From positions 76,729,972 through 76,793,971 of the forward strand of contig OX439040.1 in NCBI GenBank assembly GCA_949317995.1: 64,000 bases of DNA. Direction: 5' to 3'. Below the pieces are notes generated by a model. That model saw nothing but the letters and a program-made list of their open reading frames with translations. It was not told where the DNA came from and made no database searches. Of this stretch, positions 21,846-30,979 are shown in pieces. Positions within the stretch are counted from its first letter, which is position 1. Every line of letters starts with the position of its first letter. The translations under genes and the position numbers were made by a program. The stretch comes from Acholoe squamosa (taxonomy: Eukaryota > Annelida > Polychaeta > Phyllodocida > Polynoidae).

Positions 21846-24800
21846 ATGGTTCTTCCGTTCAAGCCACCCAAAGACCTTGAATTCACAGGCAATATGGCCA
21901 CCAATTGGAAAGTTTTTGAATCAGAGTTCGAAATTTTTATGGCTGCATGTGCATACGATGCACTAGAATCAAAACGACAAGTAATGATGCTGCTCAATTT
22001 GATCGGTGCCAAGGGCAGGGCAGTATATGAAACTCTGCAATTTGATGAAGATGAAGACAAGTATAAAATCAAAGAAGTTTTGAAGAAATTTAAAGAACAT
22101 TGTATTCCAAAACAGTATGAAATGGTGGAAAGACAAGATTTTTATGAACGAAAGCAAAAGGCTGGAGAAACTGGAAATCAGTTTGTGAGTGCACTGCGTA
22201 AATTAGCTGAAACATGTAATTTTGGTGATGCCGAAGATAGTGCCATAAGAGACCAGCTTGTACGGGGGATGCTCCCGGATGAAAAATTATCTGAGAAGCT
22301 GTATGATGAAAAAGACCTGACACTAGAAAAAGCTTTGCAAATGTTCTCCACCCATGAAATCCGTACTCGTAGAACGGAATTGTCAGCAAGTGCTAGCGTT
22401 GATGCAGTCCATCGACGAGGTCGAGGTCGCGGACGCGGCCGTGGTCGTGGTAACGACCGTAGTGATGATCGAGGCAATGACTATAGTGGTAGTCGTGGCC
22501 GAGGTCATGGTTCCAGTCGGGGCAGTCGTGGTAATCGTGGAGGAGGTCGTGGACGCGGTAGAGGTCGTGGCGGTTACGGTGATCGTCAACGCCAAGATGA
22601 CCAGGTTGAGCCATGCGAACAGTGCGGTTATGCGTTTCACTACCGCAACGTGTGCCCAGCAGCAAATGCAAAATGCCACAAGTGTAAGAACATTGGACAT
22701 TACTCGAAGATGTGCTATTCGAGAAATACTCATGAACTATATGATGAGACTGAAGATTATGGGGGAAATGATGATTATGATGACTATTTGTTTGTTGAAA
22801 CAATTAAAGTTGAAAATGTCAATGAAAATGTACCGAAAAATGTTGATGAAAATGTTAAGTTTCAGAAGGTACATGAAGTGCAGTCAGCCGCGAAACCGAA
22901 GGATTGGACGGTCAATGTGTCCGCGGAAGGTAAAAAGGTAACATTCAAATTGGACACAGGTAGTGAGGTTAACACAATGCCCAAAGATTTATATGACCGT
23001 GACTATGCGAAAAACAATTATCTTAGACCTACCAAATCAAAGTTAGTTGGCTATTTCGGAACCAAAGTTAGACCGTATGGGACCGTAGTACTTGAAATTC
23101 TCTATAAGGATAAGCTTTATGCTGTAGAATTCATGGTAGTTCACCGAGGAACCCCAGTCCTTGGTTTAGGAACATGTGCTGAGATGGGGTTGATTAAGCG
23201 CACATGCGAAGTAAAAAAGACCGACCCCAAGTCACTTTTGGCAAACCCAAAGTACAGTAAGGTGTTCACTGGTTTGGGTTGCATAAAGGGGACAGTATAT
23301 GATTGTAAAATGGATCCCAATGTCAAACCGGTTGTAAATCCGCCAAGAAGAGTTCCGCATGCCATGTTAGAAAGGTTGAAAGAAGCTCTAGATGCGTTGG
23401 TTGAGCAAGATGTGATAGAACCAGTAACTGAACCGACCGAATGGGTGAATTCTCTAGTAATAATTGAGAAAGCAAACGGAAAATTGAGGTTATGTATAGA
23501 TCCGAAAGAACTAAACAAAGGGATTATGCGCGAGCATTATCCAATGAGAAGTGTCGAGGATATTGCGGCATGTCTATCTGGTAAGAAAGTGTTCTCTGTT
23601 TTAGATGCAGGGCAAGCATTCTATCAAATAAGGGTCACAGAAGAAACCTCAAAGTTGATGACTTTCAACTCTGCTTTCGGTAGATATAGGTTCAAAAGGA
23701 TGCCGTTCGGTATCTCCTCAGCGTCTGAAGTGTGGGAACGAACGGTGACCGAAGTGTTTGAAGGGATCGAAGGTGTAGAGATAATCAGAGACGATATACT
23801 GATCGCGGGAAAAGACCAGAAAGAACACGACAAAATTCTAGAGAATGTATTAGATCGAGCGTTAGAACGTGGTCTTGGTCTAAACCGGGACAAATGTCGC
23901 ATTGCGGTTAGTTCTGTTGTGTATCAAGGACATATCTTTTCAGACAAAGGTGTAGAAATTGATCCCGAGAAAGTGAAAGCGATCACAGATTTTCCAACAC
24001 CAGAGAATGTTGATGACATTACCAGGTGGTTGGGAATGGTAACCTATGTGGGTAAGTTCGTTCAAAATCTCTCGAAAATCGCAGCACCGTTAAGGATATT
24101 GCAGAATAGTAAGATAGAATGGCACTGGGATGAACCCCAAGAGAAAGCATTCCGAGAGTTAAAAAGTGCCATATCAAGTGCTCCAGTGTTAGCATACTAT
24201 AGTCTTAAAGAGAAAATTACGATCTCTGTAGATTCGTCGAGTTACGGACTCGGTGCATGTATGTTTCAATGTAACAAACCAGTCGCGTATGCATCAAGAG
24301 TGTTGACCCAATCTGAAAAGAACTATGGGCAAATCGAAAAAGAAATGTTAGCGATCTCATGGGGATGTTCGAAGTTCCATGACTATATCTATGGACGTAC
24401 CGATGTAACTATCGAAACTGATCATAAACCGCTAGAAACATTGTATAAGAAACCGCTAGCGTCAGCACCACCAAGAATTCAGCGTATGATGCTCAAAACA
24501 CAGAAATATACTTTTACAGTTGTATGGCGTAAAGGTAAAGATCTAACCGTGGCCGATACTCTAAGTAGAGGGCCATGTTGTAGTGAAAAAGTAGACGATG
24601 ATGGTGACATACAAGTGCATACTGTACAAAATTTGCCAATCAGCGACGTAAGATTGAAAGCCCTCAAGGAGGCAACTGATAATGATGTAAGCATGCAGAT
24701 GTTGCATAAATATGCATCATCTGGATGGCCAAATGACAAAACGCTAGTTCCAATGGAAGTAAGACCATATTGGAATATGAGAGATGAAATTTATGTAAGC

Positions 24801-26084
24801 GAAGGACTAGTTTTGAGAGGTGACAGGCTATTGATACCTACATCTATGCGGAAATCAATGTTGCAACAGGTGCATAAAAGCCACCTTGGTATTGAAAAGT
24901 GTATTCGCAGGGCCAAAGATGTCTTTTTTTGGCCAGGAATGACATCCGAAATCAAAGAAATGTGCGAATCATGTAGCGTATGTGCTGAACACAAATCAAA
25001 GCAAATGAAGGAACCCATGATTATCAGTCAAATACCAGTGCGACCATGGCAGAAAGTAGCCAGTGATCTATTCATGTTAGACGGTGATATGTATGTACTG
25101 GTAGCCGATTACTATTCGAAATTTGTCGAGTACACAAAACTTCCTCAAGACTGTACTAGTCAGACTGTCAGGGATTACCTTGCGGACGTGTTTGGTCGAG
25201 AAGGAATTCCTGAGCAGGTCATTACGGACGGCGGTCCGCAGTACAAAAGTCAGGTTTTTATTGATTTCGCGAAAGAATACGGGTTCATTCATATTATGAG
25301 TTCACCTGAGTATCCCCAAAGCAACGGCTTTGCGGAGAGCCAAGTCAAAATCTTGAAAGCGATTCTAAAGAAATCAAAACAGTCTGGTACAGATGTAAAC
25401 TTAGCATTGTTAGAATGGAGAAATACTCCAATCGAGGGACTTGGTTCACCGGCACAGTTGAACATGGGTAGACGCCTCAGGTCAACTATTCCGAGTACTA
25501 CAAATCAGCTCAGACCAAAGCCTGTACAAATTAATCTCTCTGATATGTTAGAGAAGAAAGCCGAGCGTAATAAGCAATATTATGACAGAACTGCTTTAAA
25601 GGATGAGAGGGAAAATCTCAAAGAAGGAGAAAAGGTTAGGATCAGAACCAAAGTTGGTTGGGTTCCTGGTAATGTGACCAAAGTTGGTCCAGAGCCGCGC
25701 TCATACCATGTTAAAAAGGGGGATAGAGTATATAGGAGAAACAGAAGAGACATAATGCCACAGAAAGATCTAGTAGGTGAAAAACAAATTGTACAAGACA
25801 TTCCAGTAAGAGTCACACCAACACCACCAGTAACTCCTGTAAGGTCAAAGTCAAAGTCTCCTATAAGAGCTCAAACTCCTGTAATAATCCGAACTCCTAT
25901 TAAATCTCCTGTCAGAGTCAAAACACCTGAAAAGGCCCCAACTCCTAAAAAGGCCACAACTCCCGCCAAGGTTCAATCTCCTGTTCGAGAACCAATTCAG
26001 GCTGCAAAGCCAAAAACCCCAAATGTACCTCAAAGAGTTACGAGGAGTGGGCGCGAGGTTAAACGTCCGGCCAGATACACTTAA
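21846..26084 (+). CDS. Gypsy gag-pol polyprotein, 1,412 aa
   Basis: One frame carries all retrotransposon functions. Gag occupies about residues 1-185, then an arginine/glycine-rich RNA-binding stretch (about 189-249) and two CCHC knuckles (about 257-289). Protease has DTGS at about 370-373. Reverse transcriptase has RMPFGISSA and an RDD catalytic core at about 648-650 where YxDD is usual. RNase H has VDSSSYGLGA (about 795), a conserved Glu near 830 and TDHKPLE (about 859). Integrase has an HHCC finger (from about 1009) and D,D,E residues near 1073, 1127 and 1164. A basic SP/TP-rich tail ends TRSGREVKRPARYT. No gag-pol frameshift exists, so pol must come from proteolysis of one precursor. Confidence 0.96.
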   Translation: MVLPFKPPKDLEFTGNMATNWKVFESEFEIFMAACAYDALESKRQVMMLLNLIGAKGRAVYETLQFDEDEDKYKIKEVLKKFKEHCIPKQYEMVERQDFYERKQKAGETGNQFVSALRKLAETCNFGDAEDSAIRDQLVRGMLPDEKLSEKLYDEKDLTLEKALQMFSTHEIRTRRTELSASASVDAVHRRGRGRGRGRGRGNDRSDDRGNDYSGSRGRGHGSSRGSRGNRGGGRGRGRGRGGYGDRQRQDDQVEPCEQCGYAFHYRNVCPAANAKCHKCKNIGHYSKMCYSRNTHELYDETEDYGGNDDYDDYLFVETIKVENVNENVPKNVDENVKFQKVHEVQSAAKPKDWTVNVSAEGKKVTFKLDTGSEVNTMPKDLYDRDYAKNNYLRPTKSKLVGYFGTKVRPYGTVVLEILYKDKLYAVEFMVVHRGTPVLGLGTCAEMGLIKRTCEVKKTDPKSLLANPKYSKVFTGLGCIKGTVYDCKMDPNVKPVVNPPRRVPHAMLERLKEALDALVEQDVIEPVTEPTEWVNSLVIIEKANGKLRLCIDPKELNKGIMREHYPMRSVEDIAACLSGKKVFSVLDAGQAFYQIRVTEETSKLMTFNSAFGRYRFKRMPFGISSASEVWERTVTEVFEGIEGVEIIRDDILIAGKDQKEHDKILENVLDRALERGLGLNRDKCRIAVSSVVYQGHIFSDKGVEIDPEKVKAITDFPTPENVDDITRWLGMVTYVGKFVQNLSKIAAPLRILQNSKIEWHWDEPQEKAFRELKSAISSAPVLAYYSLKEKITISVDSSSYGLGACMFQCNKPVAYASRVLTQSEKNYGQIEKEMLAISWGCSKFHDYIYGRTDVTIETDHKPLETLYKKPLASAPPRIQRMMLKTQKYTFTVVWRKGKDLTVADTLSRGPCCSEKVDDDGDIQVHTVQNLPISDVRLKALKEATDNDVSMQMLHKYASSGWPNDKTLVPMEVRPYWNMRDEIYVSEGLVLRGDRLLIPTSMRKSMLQQVHKSHLGIEKCIRRAKDVFFWPGMTSEIKEMCESCSVCAEHKSKQMKEPMIISQIPVRPWQKVASDLFMLDGDMYVLVADYYSKFVEYTKLPQDCTSQTVRDYLADVFGREGIPEQVITDGGPQYKSQVFIDFAKEYGFIHIMSSPEYPQSNGFAESQVKILKAILKKSKQSGTDVNLALLEWRNTPIEGLGSPAQLNMGRRLRSTIPSTTNQLRPKPVQINLSDMLEKKAERNKQYYDRTALKDERENLKEGEKVRIRTKVGWVPGNVTKVGPEPRSYHVKKGDRVYRRNRRDIMPQKDLVGEKQIVQDIPVRVTPTPPVTPVRSKSKSPIRAQTPVIIRTPIKSPVRVKTPEKAPTPKKATTPAKVQSPVREPIQAAKPKTPNVPQRVTRSGREVKRPARYT

Positions 26085-26198
26085 ATGTGATTTGATCTGT
26101 ATTTTCTAAGGATTTATTGTTACTGTTATCAGTGAATTGTGTTTGTATTTTGTATGACATTTATGTTATCTGTTGTTCAAATGATATAACTATAACTT

Positions 26199-26209
26199 AA
26201 AGGAGGAGA
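26199..26209 (+). promoter_or_regulatory. Polypurine tract
   Basis: AAAGGAGGAGA lies immediately before the 3' LTR and would prime plus-strand synthesis. Confidence 0.85.
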
Positions 26210-26314
26210 TGTTGCGGGGTTGCGCCATCTAGTGTTTTGCTTAATAAACTTGAAGCCGGTGACTTCCGGTTACTTCCGGTAATGGCAGACATGAGTTGTG
26301 TCATGCTTTAAACA
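26210..26314 (+). repeat. 3' LTR, 105 bp
   Basis: Identical to the 5' LTR over all 105 bases by eye, and followed by the GTGCG target duplication. Confidence 0.95.
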
Positions 26315-26373
26315 GTGCGGACCTACAAAGTGTCTCCTGCTGCCACCTCCTGTCAATTGGTGTTCTGCAACCT

Positions 26374-27280
26374 AAAGGCCTGGGTTGGAATCTTGGTGGT
26401 CAATGAAATAGCTTGGAAAGCTTATATTCACTGGCCCAGTAATGTCTTATCCAGAATCTTTTACTTTTATGCCCCTCAGGCCCCTCAAATCTCTCTGAGA
26501 ATCAATTCCCAGAGCGGGTATCGGTCTGTGCGCTCTCCGTAGATTTCATCGATTTCTAGCATTGACATGGAGGTATGGTCCTTTCCCATAGAAAAAATGT
26601 TTACAGGGCCAATAAATTTGACATGCTGATAGCCAAGCGGCACCACCTGAGGTGCTGAGTGTTATTCTCTCTCTAGGTGCTATAATTCACAGAAATATCT
26701 GGCTAAAATGTATGAAAAACCCTCAGAAATATAATGTTATAAAGGAATAAATTCAACAAAATGCATCTTAACTCCATGTGTAATGGCTTAGATGGCCCTA
26801 TTTACACATTATTCAAGTTCCCCCATGTGAGGACGAAAAAAAAACAGATATGGTGAATACAAGGACATTTTATTAAGTGTCAGTAGACATTCATTGGCTG
26901 CATAGCTTGGGGAGAGAAAAAATGTTTTTTTCCCCCGATGCATGAAAAGGCCTCCCATAGAGCACTGAGAACGATAGAAGTAGATGGAAACAGCTGAGAA
27001 TGTAAAATGTAGGTCATTCTGACCCTGAAAACCATAATTTTGGTTACCTGGCACCCCCAAGAGAGTAGTATCGGGCTTGCGGATTGACACCAGAATATTT
27101 CTCATAAACCTCTCCAAGGCCGAAACTCCGCTACTACGATTTTCAGTGATTTCTTATTAATTTTATTGATTCCCTTGCCCTTTCTCACCATAACATTGTC
27201 AAACTGACTTACCCTAAGCAAAATAAACACATTTTAGCGAAATTTGACAAACTTGGTAGAAGGCCCTATATAGCCTGTAG
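26374..27280. other. Unique interior between repeat copies A and B
   Basis: About 905 bp with no open frame above roughly 100 codons, no retroelement motif and no inverted repeat that I can see. It is the internal region of the composite element if that model is right. Confidence 0.5.
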
Positions 27281-27432
27281 AGGCTGCAGGACACTAATTA
27301 TTTTCTCACTGTTGGCTTATATAGCATATGGGCGAAAATAAAATATTTGTGCGAATTTCTGGGCTTAGCCACTGTTATTTTCATGTAGGCACAAATTTTT
27401 CCCATTAATTTAGGGCCATGAGATGTGGTACA

Positions 27433-27820
27433 TAGGCAAATGTTCACGAGGGGGGAGAATTTTTGAGGGTTATCTCACGCGCCGATCAGGTGCCGTATCG
27501 CACGACGCCCGCAGGGCGGAGTGCGATGCGGCACCTGATTGGCAAGTGAGATAACCCTCAAAAATTCTCCCCACGAGTGTTCATTTGCATTTATTTCATG
27601 TTATTTTGATCTCAAACTGCTGAATCACAATAGAGTTTACCAGAATGACTCCCCGTGCGCACTGTTTGCATCGCCATCTTGGACCTATGACGTCATCAAA
27701 TGGTCACGTGACCTCGGCGTGTGATATTTTCGCGGGTTATCTCACGGGGGGTGTGAGATACGGCCCTCGAGTGCTAGAGCTATGGCCTGTCAATATCTCG
27801 GGCATATCAACATGAAATAA
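27433..27820. mobile_element. Hairpin-forming insertion in copy B
   Basis: It is absent from copy A, where GTGGTACA joins ATGTAATTAAC directly. Near 27451-27571 the block GAGAATTTTTGAGGGTTATC is followed by an inverted copy. The centre holds GTGCCGTATCGCAC / GTGCGATGCGGCAC. No transposase is present. Confidence 0.7.
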
Positions 27821-28131
27821 AATGTAATTAACTTTTCTGCTATCGGCCGTAGAGTGCGGACATACCCAGATTTGGGGGTTTTGCAGTGAATGATTACAAT
27901 AAATTCTGTAATTGAAAAGAGTGCACCCCTCTCAACTTACCCTCAAATATCAGCCTAAATAACACTCAAATCGATTAATATACATCCTAAGGATTAATTT
28001 GATGCCTGGTTTGCCTACCCACTGTCATATTTTAGACCAATAATCATTGTACAACACCCTTCAGTGCGGACCTACAAAGTGCCTCCTGCTGCCACCTCCC
28101 GTCAATTGGTGTTCTGCAACCTCCTTCTCCG

Positions 28132-28780
28132 GAATACATGAACGATGATCCCAAGGAACGATGATCCCAGAACAATGATCCCACCTTTTGAGGAACCATG
28201 ATCCTATCCTAAAGAAATGATTGCCCCACTTTTCAAATATGCCCATATTGTATTTCTATCCTATCCCTGAACATGTTATTGACAAAGTGGTATTTAGATG
28301 AAGATTTTTCCATGAAATCTAGGAAGAATTTGAGAGTGACAGGATAGTGACAGTAGGCTTGTGTGTGTGTAGATACAGTACTCACAGTTTGTCTGTTAAT
28401 CCATGACAATCCTATAAGTAATCCATGTAGATGATGTGTATCTCCAATAATTAAATGAAATATCTATAAAAAAAATATCTATAAAATAATTAAAATATTT
28501 ACGAAAAAATCACTCCAATAATAGAAATCTCCTATAGGTGTAGGCCTATACAGAAAATATACTCCTGGGAAATTTTCACAGTATAAACTCCACTTATCTC
28601 CAACAAAATCACCAACAAATCATGAAATACTAGTGCATAGGGGTCAATAAACATTAGGGATGAGAGATATTCCAGAATGAGATCATGGTTCCTTAAGATG
28701 GAATCATCGTTCCTGGGGAGCAGAAAATGGGATCATCGTTCCCGTGGGATCATCATTCCTGGGGTCATCATTCCAGTAAC
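28132..28780. mobile_element. Foldback element with iterated GGAACGATGATCCC, 9-bp target duplication
   Basis: CCTTCTCCG occurs at 28123-28131 and 28781-28789. At the left end GAACGATGATCCC-type units repeat three to four times. At the right end the inverted units (GGGATCATCGTTCC) repeat three to four times. The interior is AT-rich and non-coding. A 9-bp duplication is what MULE elements make, but the end structure is unusual. Confidence 0.65.
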
Positions 28781-28852
28781 CCTTCTCCGATACCTGTCCC
28801 GGTATAGTCACAGATCTGAGACCCTAATGACACTACGTTTTACAACAAGTAT

Positions 28853-30164
28853 GTGAGTTGGGCGCCGATCCAACTAGTCCCGGTACGGTTTCTGGAATGA
28901 TGGTACCAAGGAACGATGGTACCACTTCCCAATCCTGAGGAACGATGGTACCATTTGAAAGGAATGATGTCGATGGTACCATGTTCTGCCTACATCTAGC
29001 ATTCTAGGCCGAGCTCACTGCCAACTCTTCCTACCGGGAGCGGCAGAGCGCAGATGCCTTTGTGGTAGTCTAAAATTCGGTACCAATGGTACCAAATGAT
29101 TTTTAACAAACTTCAAATTTATGTCTGCTTTTCAAAATTTAGCCATACAATTATGATACATTTTCCTTGCCACATGAGCTTAGATGGAAAGATTGGAGCG
29201 TTGATTGACTTATAATCCTCTATTTTGTATCTGCTGGCTGCAGCAAAGGGCTTGGCCTGGCACTGTGCCAAAGTCCATCTCACAGCCTCAAATTTCTAGA
29301 TTTTATCAAAATATGGATAATCAATGCAATGAAAGTGACAATTAAGTACTGCAAGAACATAATTAAGTGTTACTTTAAGTCTGTGACAAATTTAAAGATG
29401 GACAGTGAGGAAAAAGGGTATTTATAATTTTATTATGAGTTTTCTGCTGTCTATGGGGCCAGCCAACTTTGCTGTCAGCCGTTAGTGGTAGCGAGAGGCT
29501 GTCAACGTCTGGCCTACCTACATCATGTCTCACCTGCTACATTGTTTACACAATTACAGTCACAGTGGCAGCACAGAAACAGAAATTGTCAAAAGTTTTG
29601 ACAATATCTACTTCGACAAAATAATGTCAAAAGAAAATGGTGACGGAAATTCGCTGAAACAGCCAAATAAAACCCATTTACAATTAACAGATGCATAAAA
29701 TATGATCAAGGACATGATAGAGACATGATTAGGAAATGCCAAATGGTACCATCATTCCTTCTTGATGGTACCATTCAGTCCATTGTTCCTAAAAACATGG
29801 TACCGTAAACTCCCGCGTATAAGACGTGTCCTCTATGCCAAACAAATGCCTGGGTGGTCTTATACGATTTTTTCAAGTTTGGGGTGCGTCTTATACGAGG
29901 GGTAATTTTACTATAGAAATGTACTAATCTTACAAATTTCAGCCTTAAAATGTGCGTCTTATACGTGAAAATGCATGTGCTGAGTTTGGGGTGCGTCTTA
30001 TGCGCGCATCGCGTCTTCTACGCGGGAGTTTACGGTACCATCGTTCTGGTACCATCGGCATCGACGGGCATCATTCCTTGGTACCATCAGCATTGTTCAG
30101 GTACAATCAATCATAGAGCATGAGCTACGGGACAAGTCTATAGTTGGATCAGCGCCCAACTCAC
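28853..30164. mobile_element. Foldback element with iterated GGAACGATGGTACC motifs
   Basis: The outer ends GTGAGTTGGGCGCCGATCCA and TGGATCAGCGCCCAACTCAC are inverted with one mismatch over 20 bases. Inside each end, GGAACGATGGTACC or its complement recurs several times. A 233-bp MITE is inserted at 29803-30035. No transposase frame is visible. Confidence 0.65.
29803..30035 (-). mobile_element. 233-bp TA-flanked MITE, copy 1
   Basis: It is flanked by TA on both sides. Ends CCGTAAACTCCCGCG / CGCGGGAGTTTACGG are perfect inverted repeats. Internally CGTATAAGACGCACC-like blocks repeat in both orientations. It is inverted relative to the other three copies. TA duplications suggest Tc1/mariner mobilisation. 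Confidence 0.85.
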
Positions 30165-30608
30165 TCAAGGCCTAAAAGAAGTTTTGTGTTCAGGTAACGC
30201 TACCTACATTTTAGCCTAATTTAGGCATAGACCTGTACATTACAGTGTAGTAGGTCTATGCTGTATCGTACTTTAACTTTTTGGCCCTACTCTAACTTTT
30301 TATGGGCGTTTTTTTTTTTTTTTTTTTTTTTTTTTGGGGGGGGGAGGGAATCTGATGTTTTGGCACTTATCAAGATGTGTAAGTTTTTTGGGTTTTTTTA
30401 TGATCATGCATGTCAAATTCCATCGCGTAGGTGCGAAAATTTATGGCCAGCCTTAAAAAGAATTCTTTGAAATAAAAAAATTTTCCTACCTACCTATAAA
30501 CCTAGACTACCCTGATTATTTTCGACCACGTTACCTGAACACAACATTGTATTATTTAGGCCTAACAAACCCGAGAGCTATCACACAGTCCTCCATTTAG
30601 AATGCATT

Positions 30609-30865
30609 AGGGAGTGGTCATTTTTTAACAACAGGGGTGGGGTTGGTTGGTTTGGGAGGGGGCAAACAAATTTCAGACCCCTCTTAGGGGGGGGGGACAA
30701 AAAAATTTCCGCCCCTTTTAGGCGAAAAAGTCTACGCGCTACTAAAGAATAAAAGGGGGCATGGAAAAAAATTCGGACCCCTCAGAGTCGGGGAGGGAAA
30801 ATTTTTCGCAGCACATGCGCGGAAATTCACCAAACCCCCCTGATGTTGAAAAATGACCACTCCCT
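30609..30865. mobile_element. MITE family with GGAGTGGTCA ends, copy 2
   Basis: AGGGAGTGGTCATTTTTTAA at left and TTGAAAAATGACCACTCCCT at right form nearly perfect inverted ends. The inner part repeats CCCCTTTTAGG/CCCCTC. The copy ends 60 bases before the FBF1 start exon. Confidence 0.7.
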
Positions 30866-30924
30866 CAAATGATTAATCACATAATACCCATAACAGTCTG
30901 TGATGTTTTATTGATTGTACACAG

Positions 30925-30979
30925 CTCACCATGGACGACTTAGACGATGTGCTCAATGACCTGCTCGCAGATGACCCTG
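30925..30979 (+). CDS. FBF1: FBF1 exon 1 (start codon)
   Basis: The acceptor is GTACACAG|CTCACC and the ATG at 30931. It encodes the acidic MDDLDDVLNDLLADDP. The donor is CCTG|GTGAGT. Confidence 0.9.

Larger units (their letters stand above)
21486..26314 (+). mobile_element. Full-length Gypsy (Metaviridae) LTR retrotransposon, intact
   Basis: It is 4,829 bp, flanked by the 5-bp duplication GTGCG (21481-21485 and 26315-26319). Two LTRs of 105 bp are identical by eye, the primer-binding site and polypurine tract abut them, and a single gag-pol frame of 1,412 codons is uninterrupted. The paralogous segment near 28060 shows the empty site (CAGTGCGGACCTACAAAG). Identical LTRs and an open frame mean a recent insertion, and the copy is possibly still competent. 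Confidence 0.95.
21097..28122. mobile_element. Composite element with two direct copies (A and B) of a ~445-bp terminal repeat
   Basis: Copy A spans 21097-21485 plus 26315-26373 and is split by the Gypsy element. Copy B spans 27281-28122 and is split by a hairpin insert at 27433-27820. Both copies begin AGGCTGCAGGACACTAATTA and end GGTGTTCTGCAACCT, so the termini are imperfectly inverted (AGGCTGCAGGACAC versus AGGTTGCAGAACAC). About 905 bp without a convincing frame lies between them. The outer flanks share CCTTCTC (21090-21096 and 28123-28129). This resembles a terminal-direct-repeat element with a 7-bp target duplication; its class is unknown. Confidence 0.6.

Noticed and set aside
22090..22941. 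Several overlapping frames inside gag, both strands
   Set aside because: Shadows of the gag-pol frame in a low-complexity Arg/Gly region.
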